Shown here one piece after another: positions 36,950-45,455 of a stretch of 64,000 nucleotides of DNA. The position numbers and the translations under genes are program-made. Position 1 is the stretch's first letter, and the number at the start of each line of letters is the position of its first letter. Source of the stretch: Cupriavidus taiwanensis (lineage in GTDB: Bacteria > Pseudomonadota > Gammaproteobacteria > Burkholderiales > Burkholderiaceae). The notes beneath the pieces were generated by a model that saw only the letters and a program-made list of their open reading frames with translations, was not told the origin of the DNA and made no database searches. The stretch covers positions 2,832,894-2,896,893 of the forward strand of contig NZ_LT977070.1 of assembly GCF_900250075.1 (NCBI RefSeq), given 5' to 3'.

Positions 36950-37051
36950 GTAGGGTCCTGAGTTGCTTGTCGTCCGCGCCACACCTTGCCAGCAGGCCGA
37001 TGCGGCGCCCCAAAGGCAGCTATTTTGCCGGATTGCGGCGGGCCCGGGCGG

Positions 37052-37057
37052 TATAAT
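37052..37057 (+). promoter_or_regulatory. -10 box (TATAAT) upstream of the second glycosyltransferase
   Basis: A perfect TATAAT lies 136 bases before the TTG start at 37193, in the divergent gap from the mutase gene. No -35 hexamer is recognisable at 16-18 bases, so it is a partial promoter call. Confidence 0.35.
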
Positions 37058-37192
37058 CGCCGCATTATCACGGATGGACACAATTTTCGGAGTCTGTCCT
37101 ACATCCGGCGGTGCCCTGCCCAGCGCTCAGGGGTAGTTTGTCCTGCCGCGGCACCCGCGGCGGACCCGATCCGTCACGAAACGTACACAGCC

Positions 37193-38335
37193 TTGAAGCC
37201 ATCCGCGCAACCGTCGCCCCGACCTCGCATTGCCTACCTGATCACCAATGCGGAGATCGGCGGCGCGCAGTCGCATGTCGCCGACCTGCTGCGGTCGACG
37301 GCCGGCAAGGCGGATACCGTGCTGCTGGCGGGCGGCGAAGGCCCCCTCTTCGAGATCGCCGCACGCACCGGCGCGCAGACCATCCGGCTGACACGGCTGG
37401 ACAATGCCCTGTCGCCCTGGCGCGCCCTCCATGCCTTGCGTGAACTGGCCGGGGCATTGAAACACGCCGCGCCGGACCTGATCCATGCCCACAGCGCCAA
37501 GGCAGGCGCCCTGGGCCGCATCGCCGGACTGTTACTCGGCATACCCGTGGTATATACCGTCCACGGCTTTGCCTTCAAGGCCGAAGCCCCACCCCGCCAG
37601 CGCCTGGCCGCGCGCGTGGCGGAATGGCTGCTGGCACCGCTGGCCGCGCGCATGATCTGCGTCGCGCAAGCGGAACGACAACTGGCCCGATCGCTTCCGC
37701 TTCCCGCCGAACGCATCTCGGTCATTCCCAACGGCATCCCCGATACACCTCATCGCGCCGACCCGCAAGCCCCCCTGCGAAGGATTGTGATGGTCGCGCG
37801 CTTTGCCGCGCCCAAGCGCCAGGACGCGGCGATCCGCGCGTTCGCGCGCGCAGGGCTGGAGTCGTGCGTACTGACCCTGGTCGGAGACGGCCCGCAGCGG
37901 CACGCCATGCAGCAGCTGGCGCAACAGCTGGCACCGGGGCGCGTGGAGTTTCCCGGCAACGTCACCGAAGTACCGGCGCTGCTGGCTTCGGCGCAGGCCT
38001 TTGTGCTGGCGTCGGACCACGAAGGCTTTCCGCTGTCCGTGCTCGAGGCGATGCGTGCCGGACTGCCTGTGGTCGCCTCAAACCTGCTTGGCATTCGTGA
38101 ACAGATCGAAGACAACCGGCACGGCCTGCTGGTCGATCACGATGACGAGCATGCGTTCGCCGCAGCGCTGCGCCGCCTTGCCGACGACAGCTCCCTGCGT
38201 GCGGCGCTTGGCCACGGCGCGCGCCAGCGCTGGGAGCAATGCTATGGCCTGGAACGCATGACCGACGCCACCTGGTCCGTCTACCGCGACGCCCTCGCCC
38301 AAACGCCCCGCACCGCGCGGGTGCCGACGTCATGA
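37193..38335 (+). CDS. GT4-family glycosyltransferase
   Basis: 380 residues from TTG 37193, the only plausible in-frame start after the -10 box; an earlier ATG lies at 36986. GT-B fold: YLITNAEIGGAQSHVADLLR and VYTVHGFAFKAEAP in the N-terminal domain, VARFAAPKRQDAAIRAFARA for nucleotide binding, and SDHEGFPLSVLEAMRAGLPV as the catalytic E-x7-E. Coupled (ATGA) to the sugar-phosphate transferase at 38332. Confidence 0.8.
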   Translation: MKPSAQPSPRPRIAYLITNAEIGGAQSHVADLLRSTAGKADTVLLAGGEGPLFEIAARTGAQTIRLTRLDNALSPWRALHALRELAGALKHAAPDLIHAHSAKAGALGRIAGLLLGIPVVYTVHGFAFKAEAPPRQRLAARVAEWLLAPLAARMICVAQAERQLARSLPLPAERISVIPNGIPDTPHRADPQAPLRRIVMVARFAAPKRQDAAIRAFARAGLESCVLTLVGDGPQRHAMQQLAQQLAPGRVEFPGNVTEVPALLASAQAFVLASDHEGFPLSVLEAMRAGLPVVASNLLGIREQIEDNRHGLLVDHDDEHAFAAALRRLADDSSLRAALGHGARQRWEQCYGLERMTDATWSVYRDALAQTPRTARVPTS

Positions 38336-39651
38336 CCATCAAGGCCGACAGCATGCGGCACCGCGCCCTGCGCATGCGCACCGGCGGCTCGGAGACCGTG
38401 CGCCGCGTCAGCCGGATGGTGGCCTGGGCGGTGCTCGGCCTGGCGCTGTTCGCGCTCAGCGCGGTCGGCGCCGAAATGGCCCACCGCGCCGGCATCGTGA
38501 CCTACGTGTTCACGCGCACCCTGCTATGGTCCGTCGTGCCGTACTTGGTCGCGTTCATGCTGCTGCATCGCTCGCTGCACCTGCCAGCGATGGAAGGCAA
38601 CAGCCTGGCCGGACTTGCCGCGACGCTGCCGTTCTGCGGCCTGCTCTTCGTGTTTGCCGCCTTCCATATCGAATACTCGCGCGGCGCGCTGCTGCTGTCC
38701 TACCTGATCACACTGGCGTGGCTCTGGACCGGCTATCGACGCTTCGTGCAGAACTACGTGCCGCTGTTCGGCTATACCGATCCGGCTACGCTGGCGCAGC
38801 TGGACGCCATCCTCGCCATGCCCGGCGCCGCGGCGCCGGCCCGCATCCGCTTTGAACCGGTGGGATCGCTGGAGGACGCCAGGCACTTCGACGGCCTGAT
38901 GGTAGAGCGCAGCGCCACCGGCGACCCCGAACGCACGCGGCTGCTCGCGCATTACAAGATGAGCCATGTCCGCATGTACTCGGTCGAGCGCGTCGGCGAA
39001 ATGCTGACCGGCCGCGTCGGCCTGGCGCATATCGACGAGAACTTCCTGGACGACTACGCCGCGCACTACCTCTATGGCTACCTGAAGCGCGCGATCGATA
39101 TCGTGGCCGTCGCCTGCCTGGCACCGCTGGCCGTGCCGCTGGGACTCGCCGTCGCACTCGCCATCCGATTCGAAACGGCTGGCGGCGCCATCTTCCGGCA
39201 AGAACGCGTGGGCCTGTTCGGCAAGCCCTTCGTCATGCTCAAGTTCCGCAGCATGGGCGTCGACGCCAGCGCGCCCGCCCTGTTCGCGGCACGCCGCGAT
39301 CCGCGCGTGACGCGGGTCGGGCGCATTATCCGCAAGTACCGCCTGGACGAGATTCCGCAGCTGTGGAACGTGCTGCTCGGGCATATGAGCCTGATCGGCC
39401 CGCGGCCGGAGCAGGCGCCCATGGTCGACCGGTTTTCCGAGACCATCCCCTATTACCCGTACCGGCACCTGGTGCGGCCCGGCCTCTCCGGCTGGGCGCA
39501 GGTGCAGCAGGGTTATGCCGGCAGCCATGAAGAGACTGTGACCAAGCTCAGCTATGACTTGTATTACGTCAAGCATTGTTCGCTGGCACTGGACCTGCTG
39601 ATCGGGGTGAAGACGCTCAGGACCCTCGCGACCGGTTACGGAGCCCGCTGA
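38332..39651 (+). CDS. Undecaprenyl-phosphate sugar phosphotransferase (WbaP/WcaJ-like)
   Basis: 439 residues. Four N-terminal hydrophobic helices (about 25-140) and a soluble linker precede the bacterial-sugar-transferase domain (about 245-439): an amphipathic helix RAIDIVAVACLAPLAVPLG, then FRSMGVDA, RKYRLDEIPQLWNVLLGHM with the catalytic Asp-Glu, SLIGPRPEQ, and RPGLSGWAQVQ. It starts repeat-unit assembly by moving a sugar-1-phosphate to undecaprenyl phosphate. Start at the ATGA overlap. The sugar (Gal or Glc) is not determined. Confidence 0.88.
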   Translation: MTIKADSMRHRALRMRTGGSETVRRVSRMVAWAVLGLALFALSAVGAEMAHRAGIVTYVFTRTLLWSVVPYLVAFMLLHRSLHLPAMEGNSLAGLAATLPFCGLLFVFAAFHIEYSRGALLLSYLITLAWLWTGYRRFVQNYVPLFGYTDPATLAQLDAILAMPGAAAPARIRFEPVGSLEDARHFDGLMVERSATGDPERTRLLAHYKMSHVRMYSVERVGEMLTGRVGLAHIDENFLDDYAAHYLYGYLKRAIDIVAVACLAPLAVPLGLAVALAIRFETAGGAIFRQERVGLFGKPFVMLKFRSMGVDASAPALFAARRDPRVTRVGRIIRKYRLDEIPQLWNVLLGHMSLIGPRPEQAPMVDRFSETIPYYPYRHLVRPGLSGWAQVQQGYAGSHEETVTKLSYDLYYVKHCSLALDLLIGVKTLRTLATGYGAR

Positions 39652-40784
39652 TGGGCAGCGTCGACGAGACTGCCGCGCCGGCGCCATTGCGCATCCTTGT
39701 CATCACCACGGGCCTCAAGCTGGGCGGCGCCGAGCAGCAGATCGCGGCGCTGGCGCGCGCCTTCCTGGCACTGGGCAACGAGGTCGCCATCCTCAGCCTT
39801 ACGCGGGGGCAGGAGATCGACTTGCCTGCCGCCATCCACGTCACCGAACTGGACATGCGCAAGACCCCGCTGTCGATGCTGGCGGCCCTGCGCAAGGCCC
39901 GGCTGCTCGTGCAGCAATGGCGCCCGGATGTTATCCACGCCCATATGGTCCACGCCAATCTGTTCGCACGGGTACTGTCCAGGATGGGACGCATGCCGCC
40001 AGTCATCTGCTCGGCGCACAGCGCACGCGAAGGCGGCCGCCTGCGCGCCCTCGCCTACCGCGTCACGGACCGCTGGTGCGCCCTGACGACCCACGTCAGC
40101 GACGCCGGCCGCCTGGCGATGGTGGCCAGCGGCGCCGTGCCGGACGGGCGCGTGATCGTGATGCCGAACGGCATCGATACCGGCCGCTTTCGCCCGGACC
40201 AGGCTTCGCGCGAACAGACCCGGCGCAACCTCGGCCTGGGGCCCGACGACCGGCTAGTGCTCAACGTCGGCAGGCTGGTACCAGAGAAGGACCAGGCCAT
40301 GCTGATAGATGCCTTCGCCGAGGTCAGCCGCGACTTGCCCCGGGCGCGGCTCATGATTGCCGGAGATGGCCCATTGCGCGATGCGCTCACGAACCAGGTC
40401 GCCCGGCATGGGCTGAATCATGCCGTACTGTTGGCCGGCGCCCGTAACGACATCCCGGAGCTGCTGCGCGCCGCCGATGTCTTCGTGCTGTCTTCGCGCA
40501 TCGAAGGCATGCCGCTGGCGGTGGGCGAAGCGCTGGCCAGCGGGCTGCCGGTCGTGGCGACCGCCGCGGCCGGCGTATCCGAACTGGCGGGAGACACCGC
40601 CACGCTGACACCCACTGGAAATCCCCAGGCGCTGGCGAGCGCCTTGCGCAACGCCATCGCAGGCCTGCCCGGCACCGAAACCGAACGCGACCGTCGCCGC
40701 CAGCGGATCGTCGGCCATTTCGACGTGAATGGTGTGGCGCGGCAATGGCTGGCGCAATACCGTAGCCTGAGGAAGCAACCCTGA
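39651..40784 (+). CDS. GT4-family glycosyltransferase
   Basis: 377 residues. ATG 39651 overlaps the preceding stop (TGA 39649-39651). GT-B: VITTGLKLGGAEQQIAALAR, DVIHAHMVHANLFARVLSR, donor domain VGRLVPEKDQAMLIDAFAEV and SSRIEGMPLAVGEALASGLP. Similar to capsule/exopolysaccharide Wca/Wek transferases; sugar unknown. It is immediately followed (TGATG) by the flippase. Confidence 0.85.
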   Translation: MGSVDETAAPAPLRILVITTGLKLGGAEQQIAALARAFLALGNEVAILSLTRGQEIDLPAAIHVTELDMRKTPLSMLAALRKARLLVQQWRPDVIHAHMVHANLFARVLSRMGRMPPVICSAHSAREGGRLRALAYRVTDRWCALTTHVSDAGRLAMVASGAVPDGRVIVMPNGIDTGRFRPDQASREQTRRNLGLGPDDRLVLNVGRLVPEKDQAMLIDAFAEVSRDLPRARLMIAGDGPLRDALTNQVARHGLNHAVLLAGARNDIPELLRAADVFVLSSRIEGMPLAVGEALASGLPVVATAAAGVSELAGDTATLTPTGNPQALASALRNAIAGLPGTETERDRRRQRIVGHFDVNGVARQWLAQYRSLRKQP

Positions 40785-42034
40785 TGCGCCGCAAAGTCGC
40801 GGGCAACCTGCTCTGGCTGCTGGCCGACCGTGGCTTGCAGGTGGTCGTGGGCATCGGCGTGGTGGCCATGCTGGCGCGGGCGCTGGGTACGGAGGGGTTC
40901 GCGCATTTCCAGTATGCGCAGTCGCTGGTGTTTATTGCGGCGTCGATACCGTTGATTTGCTCGGCGGAGGTGGTGGTGCCGCGGTTGGTGGCCCGGGCGG
41001 CTCCTGAAGCCGCACACGCACTGCTCGCCCATGCCTTTGCGATCCGCATGATCGCAGGGATCGTCGGCTACGCACTTATGTGTGCCTACCTTGCGTTCAC
41101 ACAACAGCCGGCAGACACGTGGATACCTGCAGCCATCCTAGGCACAGCCATCATGCTGCGCGAACCGTTCGGCGTGGTCATCGCGTGGATGCAGGCGCGT
41201 ACGCATAACCGGCCGAACGTGGTCTTCAACCTCATTGCAATGGCTGCGAAGGTCGCTCTGATTGGCGCCCTGTTCTTTACTGGTGTCAATTTGGTGCCTG
41301 CGTATGCGACCGCCTTTGCCATCGAACCGCTGATTGCCGCTGCGTTGTTGGCCTGGTACTACTTGTCACGCGCGCCGCGTACCGTACTAACCCGGGACGC
41401 GTCGCTGACCCGCGACCTGGTACGTGATGGGACGCTGTTCTGGGTGAGCTTTATGCTGATGGTGTGTGCCCGGCGTGCCGACCAGTTGATTCTCAAGCCG
41501 CTTGTGCCGCTAGCGGAACTGGGGGCGTATGCGGCGACGATGCAAGTGCTGGATAACTTTACGACTGTCGCTACGATCCTGGCGGCCGGGGTTGCGCCCA
41601 TGTATGTGTTCAGTCAGCCATCGGTCGGGGCGGCACGGCGGAATGTGCTACGCGTAACCGGAGGTATGATTGCCGTCGGGCTTTGCGGGGCAATCCTCCT
41701 GGCACTTTGTGCGGAATGGGTGGTTCAGTTGCTGTATGGGCAGGCGTTCAGCGAAACGGTCGGGCTGCTGCGGCTGGCAGCCCTGGCATCGACGCTGGTC
41801 TTTGCGGATGTTGGATTGAGTTTATTCCCGGTGTATTTACGTAAGCCGCGGTGGGTGGCGGTGAAGTGGACATTGGTGCTGGCTACAACGGTTGTCGTCG
41901 ACTTCATTGCAGTACCGAGTCTCGGTACGCGCGGGGCCGTCCTTGGCTATGCGGTGGGTAACGCCGTGGCATTGGTCTTTGGCTTAGCCTTGTTGCTTCG
42001 CACCAGGACTGCGACAGCTGTTGCCTCTGCGTGA
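40784..42034 (+). CDS. Wzx-type polysaccharide flippase
   Basis: 416 residues, about 12 hydrophobic helices, MATE-like MOP superfamily. It starts LLWLLADRGLQVVVGIGVVA with the Wzx polysaccharide-synthase N-terminal pattern. VSFMLMVCARRADQLILKPL and QVLDNFTTVATILAAGVAPM fit the family centre. It moves the lipid-linked repeat unit to the periplasm. It ends the GC-rich glycan block before the SymE/IS5 junction. Confidence 0.82.
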   Translation: MRRKVAGNLLWLLADRGLQVVVGIGVVAMLARALGTEGFAHFQYAQSLVFIAASIPLICSAEVVVPRLVARAAPEAAHALLAHAFAIRMIAGIVGYALMCAYLAFTQQPADTWIPAAILGTAIMLREPFGVVIAWMQARTHNRPNVVFNLIAMAAKVALIGALFFTGVNLVPAYATAFAIEPLIAAALLAWYYLSRAPRTVLTRDASLTRDLVRDGTLFWVSFMLMVCARRADQLILKPLVPLAELGAYAATMQVLDNFTTVATILAAGVAPMYVFSQPSVGAARRNVLRVTGGMIAVGLCGAILLALCAEWVVQLLYGQAFSETVGLLRLAALASTLVFADVGLSLFPVYLRKPRWVAVKWTLVLATTVVVDFIAVPSLGTRGAVLGYAVGNAVALVFGLALLLRTRTATAVASA

Positions 42035-42196
42035 GCGAATCCTTTTCTTGCATGACTCCATTCCTGCCAGCGCAGTTCTGGGGATTCTGAGAGTCGTCTC
42101 ATTCCCCCAACTATCCTTGCCGCGTAGCGTTGCCAGTGGTGCTGACCACACCTCTCACGGCGACTAAGTTGCACTCGGCAGTCGAAGGTACATAGC

Positions 42197-42331
42197 GGCC
42201 AAAGCTCCACTTTGGCCGGGTAGTGCGCATTGATACAAGACCCGAAAGGGAAAAAATGCGGGCCGTCTGTGAGCGGTGGTCAAAGTACCCGGCCGCCCCT
42301 TGACCAGGGGCGAAGTGAAATCTCACAGGAG
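42197..42331 (+). promoter_or_regulatory. Structured leader of the SymE-like gene with competing hairpins
   Basis: The leader contains GGCCAAAG (42197-42204) with CTTTGGCC (42210-42217), 8 perfect base pairs. CTGTGAG (42267-42273) pairs with CTCACAG (42322-42328), partly covering the AGGAG ribosome site at 42327-42331. Inside lie two mutually exclusive 7-bp helices: CGCCCCT/AGGGGCG (42294-42300 with 42306-42312) and TGGTCAA/TTGACCA (42277-42283 with 42300-42306). Such a leader can sequester translation, as expected for a toxin gene under RNA control. No SymR-like antisense promoter could be identified. Confidence 0.5.
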
Positions 42332-42337
42332 TTAGCT

Positions 42338-42553
42338 ATGACGGAGCAATCTGCTTGTACTCAGGTGCGCACACTCACGACTGGACGCACTTTTTTTCCG
42401 GTTCTACCTGCCAGCAGTAATGGCTTTAGCGGCCTACGGGCCGTACCTTGGATTCGATTGAAGGGTGTTTGGTTGGAAGAGGCTGGTTTCGCGGTTGGGA
42501 AATCGGTGAAAGTTGAGATACGACAGGGGCAAGTGATTATTTCTGCGGCCTAG
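42338..42553 (+). CDS. SymE-like toxin (type I toxin-antitoxin family)
   Basis: 71 residues. ATG 42338 follows AGGAG by 6 bases. The C-terminal VPWIRLKGVWLEEAGFAVGK and VKVEIRQGQVIISAA match the SymE/AbrB-like fold (family consensus PxIRLKGxWLxxAGF). SymE of E. coli is an RNA-cleaving or nucleoid-associated toxin controlled by the antisense RNA SymR and LexA. Here no LexA box was seen, and the protein is shorter than SymE (about 110). Next to IS5 debris in an accessory region. Confidence 0.72.
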   Translation: MTEQSACTQVRTLTTGRTFFPVLPASSNGFSGLRAVPWIRLKGVWLEEAGFAVGKSVKVEIRQGQVIISAA

Positions 42554-42559
42554 ATCGGC

Positions 42560-43175
42560 TAACAAAAACCCCTCGACGAATCTGCAGCAGATGACAGCGC
42601 ACGCGGCTTGAACACAGCGAGGTGGATATCGAGGCGCCGTCGAAGCGAATTCGCAGTTTACCGAACTCGGCAAGCTAAGCAAGCCTGCGTTCGACAACCC
42701 AACGATGCTTGCCGACGGGATCGTTCTCCTCGATGCTGCGTCTTGCAATTTGTGGGTTAATGCCCCTTCACGCGGATGCCGACGACACCGCGTGAAACCA
42801 CCCCCCTTCCGGCGTCGGCCTTGTCGGGGCGGCTGCACGGCCGGCCAGGAAACTTGGGCACTGCGGGTAGGGCATCAACCAGGGGTTTCGAGGATCACCG
42901 AGTCGTGCCAATTAGCACCGCTCATCGCCAGCCCCAAGGAAAATCCGCGCCAGTCTAAGACGAGATGGCGCTTGGTGTCGAGCTTGCCGACCCGTACGTG
43001 CCAAAATCACGGCCGCGCCGCATCCTACCTCAAAGCCTGCTTGCGTCGACCGTTTTTTGACCCTGCACTGGCCACCGACTCGTCTGTTCCAACAGGTGGC
43101 CATGGTAGCAATGTGCCGCTGAGTGCCCTTTGCGCCCCTCAGGACAGGCACGTTCTCGAAACCGGGCTTTCATGA
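42560..43175 (-). pseudogene. Remnant of an IS5-family transposase
   Basis: Reading the minus strand with several frame changes gives pieces in the order of an IS5-family (IS427/IS1031-like) transposase: KTVDASRL (about 43050), KRHLVLDWRGFSLGLAMSGA (about 42970-42910), ILETLVDALPAVPKFPGRPC, and RRSIEENDPVGKHRWVVERR with RLAxLAEFGKLRIRF (about 42740-42630). The DDE catalytic framework (the final Glu lies in VER) is partly visible, but stops and frameshifts break it. No terminal inverted repeats were found. Edges are approximate. Confidence 0.65.
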
Positions 43176-43339
43176 CTCCCATCCACCACAAGTAGCTCTC
43201 ATGATCACTTCAGCCCGCTGCTTTTCGGCGGCTAAAAGGATGACCTACCCCATCCCCGTGAACTAAACTGGTACTTTTTTGGCCAGAAGCAACAGCCCCG
43301 GCCGGGCTGATGGCAAGTGATTTGTAGAGGGCGTTACCC

Positions 43340-43756
43340 ATGAAGTTGTTTCTAGGCTTTCTTTTGATTTCGGGCGTGGGTTGGCTCCTCGATATGGTGT
43401 CTTACGCCGCCTTGTCTCAACTCGTAGGAGTGGCGCCGGCTTATGCAAACTTCATCTCCTCAATGGTTGGTGTGACCTACGTCTGGATTATCGCGCTCAA
43501 CAGACTTTTCGATCGACGAGAGTATGGCAAGTCAATTTACCTACCTATCTATTGGGGCTACCAGGGGGCGTCCATCCTTGCTTACTCGGCATTGATCTCC
43601 ATCGTTGGAGCCTCCACTGTTAACTCCAGAATTGGTGATGTCCTTGGGGCTCCTCATGATCTTGTTGCAAAAATAATCATCACCGGCCCTAATTTATTAA
43701 CCAATTTTATTTTTATGACTATTTTGACCAGGTTCATGAAACCCGGCGATCAATAA
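43340..43756 (+). CDS. GtrA-family membrane protein
   Basis: 138 residues, four hydrophobic helices: FLGFLLISGVGWLLDMVSYA, YANFISSMVGVTYVWIIALN, GASILAYSALISIVGAST and NLLTNFIFMTILTRF. GtrA proteins help flip a bactoprenol-linked sugar in O-antigen glucosylation or arabinose transfer. It opens an AT-rich cassette; the downstream GT2 and membrane protein at 48068 are candidate partners. Confidence 0.82.
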   Translation: MKLFLGFLLISGVGWLLDMVSYAALSQLVGVAPAYANFISSMVGVTYVWIIALNRLFDRREYGKSIYLPIYWGYQGASILAYSALISIVGASTVNSRIGDVLGAPHDLVAKIIITGPNLLTNFIFMTILTRFMKPGDQ

Positions 43757-43767
43757 CCGCACCTGCT

Positions 43768-44574
43768 ATGAAACCAAAAATCCTCGTCTTTATCCCGGCC
43801 TATAGATGCGAGGCACAAGTCCGCCGCGTCATCGAGCAATTCGATGCCCGCGTACAGCAATGGATTGATACCGTGATGGTCGTCGACAATCAGTCGCCCG
43901 ACCAGACTTTGGAAGTGGCAATTGAACGTGGCAAAGCAGTGCTAACCAACTGCAATTTCGTTGCCTGGCATAACGAGAACAACTATGGGCTGGGCGGTTC
44001 CCACAAGGCAGCGTTCCGCTATGCAATCGAACAGGGTTTCGATTATCTCGTGGTACTGCACGGGGACGACCAAGCCGACATCCATGACCTGATTCCTCAA
44101 CTCGAAGCTGGCGCACACTTGCAAGTCGACTGCCTGCTCGGCGCACGGTTCATGCGCGGCAGTCAACTCAAGGGTTATTCGTGGTTCCGCACTTTCGGCA
44201 ACCGGGTGTACAACGGACTGTTCTCGCTGGTGACACAACGCGCCATTTATGATCTAGGTTCAGGTCTGAATTTGTATCGCCTGAAGACCTTCCGTGAATT
44301 CCACTTGAAGACTTTCCCGGATGATCTGACCTTCAACTATGTGATGCTGCTGGCGAGCTATTACCGCAAGCAAAAAGTGCGTTTCTTCCCTATTTCCTGG
44401 CGCGAAGAAGACCAGCGTTCCAATGTCAAACTTGTCCGTCAAGCATTCAAGGTGCTTGGACTCCTTGCAGGATACGCCTTGAAGCGCGGCAAATTTGTGA
44501 GCAGCGACCTGCGCGCGCATGCCTTTGAAACTTACACAGGCCAAATTCGCTACCGCCGCGACAAACAGTTCTGA
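43768..44574 (+). CDS. GT2-family glycosyltransferase (polyprenyl-phosphate-sugar synthase type)
   Basis: 268 residues. GT-A fold: ILVFIPAYRCEAQVRRVIEQ, VMVVDNQSPDQTLEVAIERG, NENNYGLGGSHKAAFRYAIE, and a DxD-type VVLHGDDQADIHDLIPQL. Close in type to dolichyl/bactoprenyl-phosphate sugar transferases, but it lacks the C-terminal two-helix anchor of GtrB. It is followed by a membrane protein 10 bases later. Confidence 0.85.
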   Translation: MKPKILVFIPAYRCEAQVRRVIEQFDARVQQWIDTVMVVDNQSPDQTLEVAIERGKAVLTNCNFVAWHNENNYGLGGSHKAAFRYAIEQGFDYLVVLHGDDQADIHDLIPQLEAGAHLQVDCLLGARFMRGSQLKGYSWFRTFGNRVYNGLFSLVTQRAIYDLGSGLNLYRLKTFREFHLKTFPDDLTFNYVMLLASYYRKQKVRFFPISWREEDQRSNVKLVRQAFKVLGLLAGYALKRGKFVSSDLRAHAFETYTGQIRYRRDKQF

Positions 44575-44584
44575 CGGGCCGGGT

Positions 44585-45454
44585 ATGAGAAAAAGCTTGC
44601 GTATTTATCTAACATTACTATTGGCGGTCGTCATTGGGTGGTTTTGGTGGAGTGCTCCCGCCATGGCCGACCTCGGCCGGGTCACGCACTGGTCGGGCTT
44701 GCTTGGTATCACGGCGCTGTATCTTTGCTCGCATGTTTTGCGGATGCTCCGCCTGGTCTTGCTGACGCTCGACAAACGCAACAACGCTTTTTCTCTTGTC
44801 TCGGCGCATGCCCTGACCGCCTTGCCAAGCAGCTTCTTACCGTTCAAGCTCGGAGAGATCTTGCGCTTGGCCGCGTTCTTCCACGTATTTGACACTCGCC
44901 AGAAAGCAATTGCAGTCTGGCTAGCTGAACGTTTTGGTGACGTACTAGTCATCACTATCTTCATTTTTGGCCTTTACCTCCTCGACATCAAAGTGCCGCC
45001 TGGCATGCGCACCGTTTTCATCATCTTCGTGCTGGCAAGCGGGATCGGTCTGCTCGGATTGTTCGCGGTAGCAAAAGCATTTGTCTACCTCAACCGCCAT
45101 TTGGTGCTTACCAGCCTGTCGCGGCGCGGTCTGGTGCTTCTGCGCACCAGCCATGTCCTGCGCGGCCTCGAAACAAGCATCCACAGGTCAATCGAGGGGC
45201 GTGTCTCTGGTTTCCTGCTCCTGTCTGTGTTGATCTGGTTCTTCGAGATAATGGCCCTATCGCTCTTTATCAACTTGCTTGCTATCGGCGAACCCGATTT
45301 TGCGGAACTGTTTGCTTCCGGCCTGCTGGCAAGCCTACATAGCGGCAGCCGGAACGCTTATGGCATTTACCAGTCCCTTGCCCTTGTTGTGCTGACTATC
45401 GTATTCCTCCTGGCAGTATGGCTTGCAGCGCGCTTCAAAATCACGAGAATTTGA
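44585..45454 (+). CDS. Lysylphosphatidylglycerol synthase-type transmembrane protein (UPF0104/AglD-like)
   Basis: 289 residues with about seven to eight hydrophobic helices. The conserved motif RMLRLVLL and ALPSSFLPFKLGEILRLAAF near 75-97 (FxPxxxGEhxR) is typical of the MprF-N/UPF0104 family, which flips or moves lipid-linked groups. ATG 44585. Its stop precedes the next gene's GTG by one base. Function in the cassette is probably transfer or flipping of a modified glycolipid. Confidence 0.7.
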   Translation: MRKSLRIYLTLLLAVVIGWFWWSAPAMADLGRVTHWSGLLGITALYLCSHVLRMLRLVLLTLDKRNNAFSLVSAHALTALPSSFLPFKLGEILRLAAFFHVFDTRQKAIAVWLAERFGDVLVITIFIFGLYLLDIKVPPGMRTVFIIFVLASGIGLLGLFAVAKAFVYLNRHLVLTSLSRRGLVLLRTSHVLRGLETSIHRSIEGRVSGFLLLSVLIWFFEIMALSLFINLLAIGEPDFAELFASGLLASLHSGSRNAYGIYQSLALVVLTIVFLLAVWLAARFKITRI

Positions 45455-45455
45455 C

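Noticed and set aside
42560..43200. Full-length plus-strand protein at 42705-43175
   Set aside because: The plus-strand frame is the shadow of the broken transposase on the minus strand.
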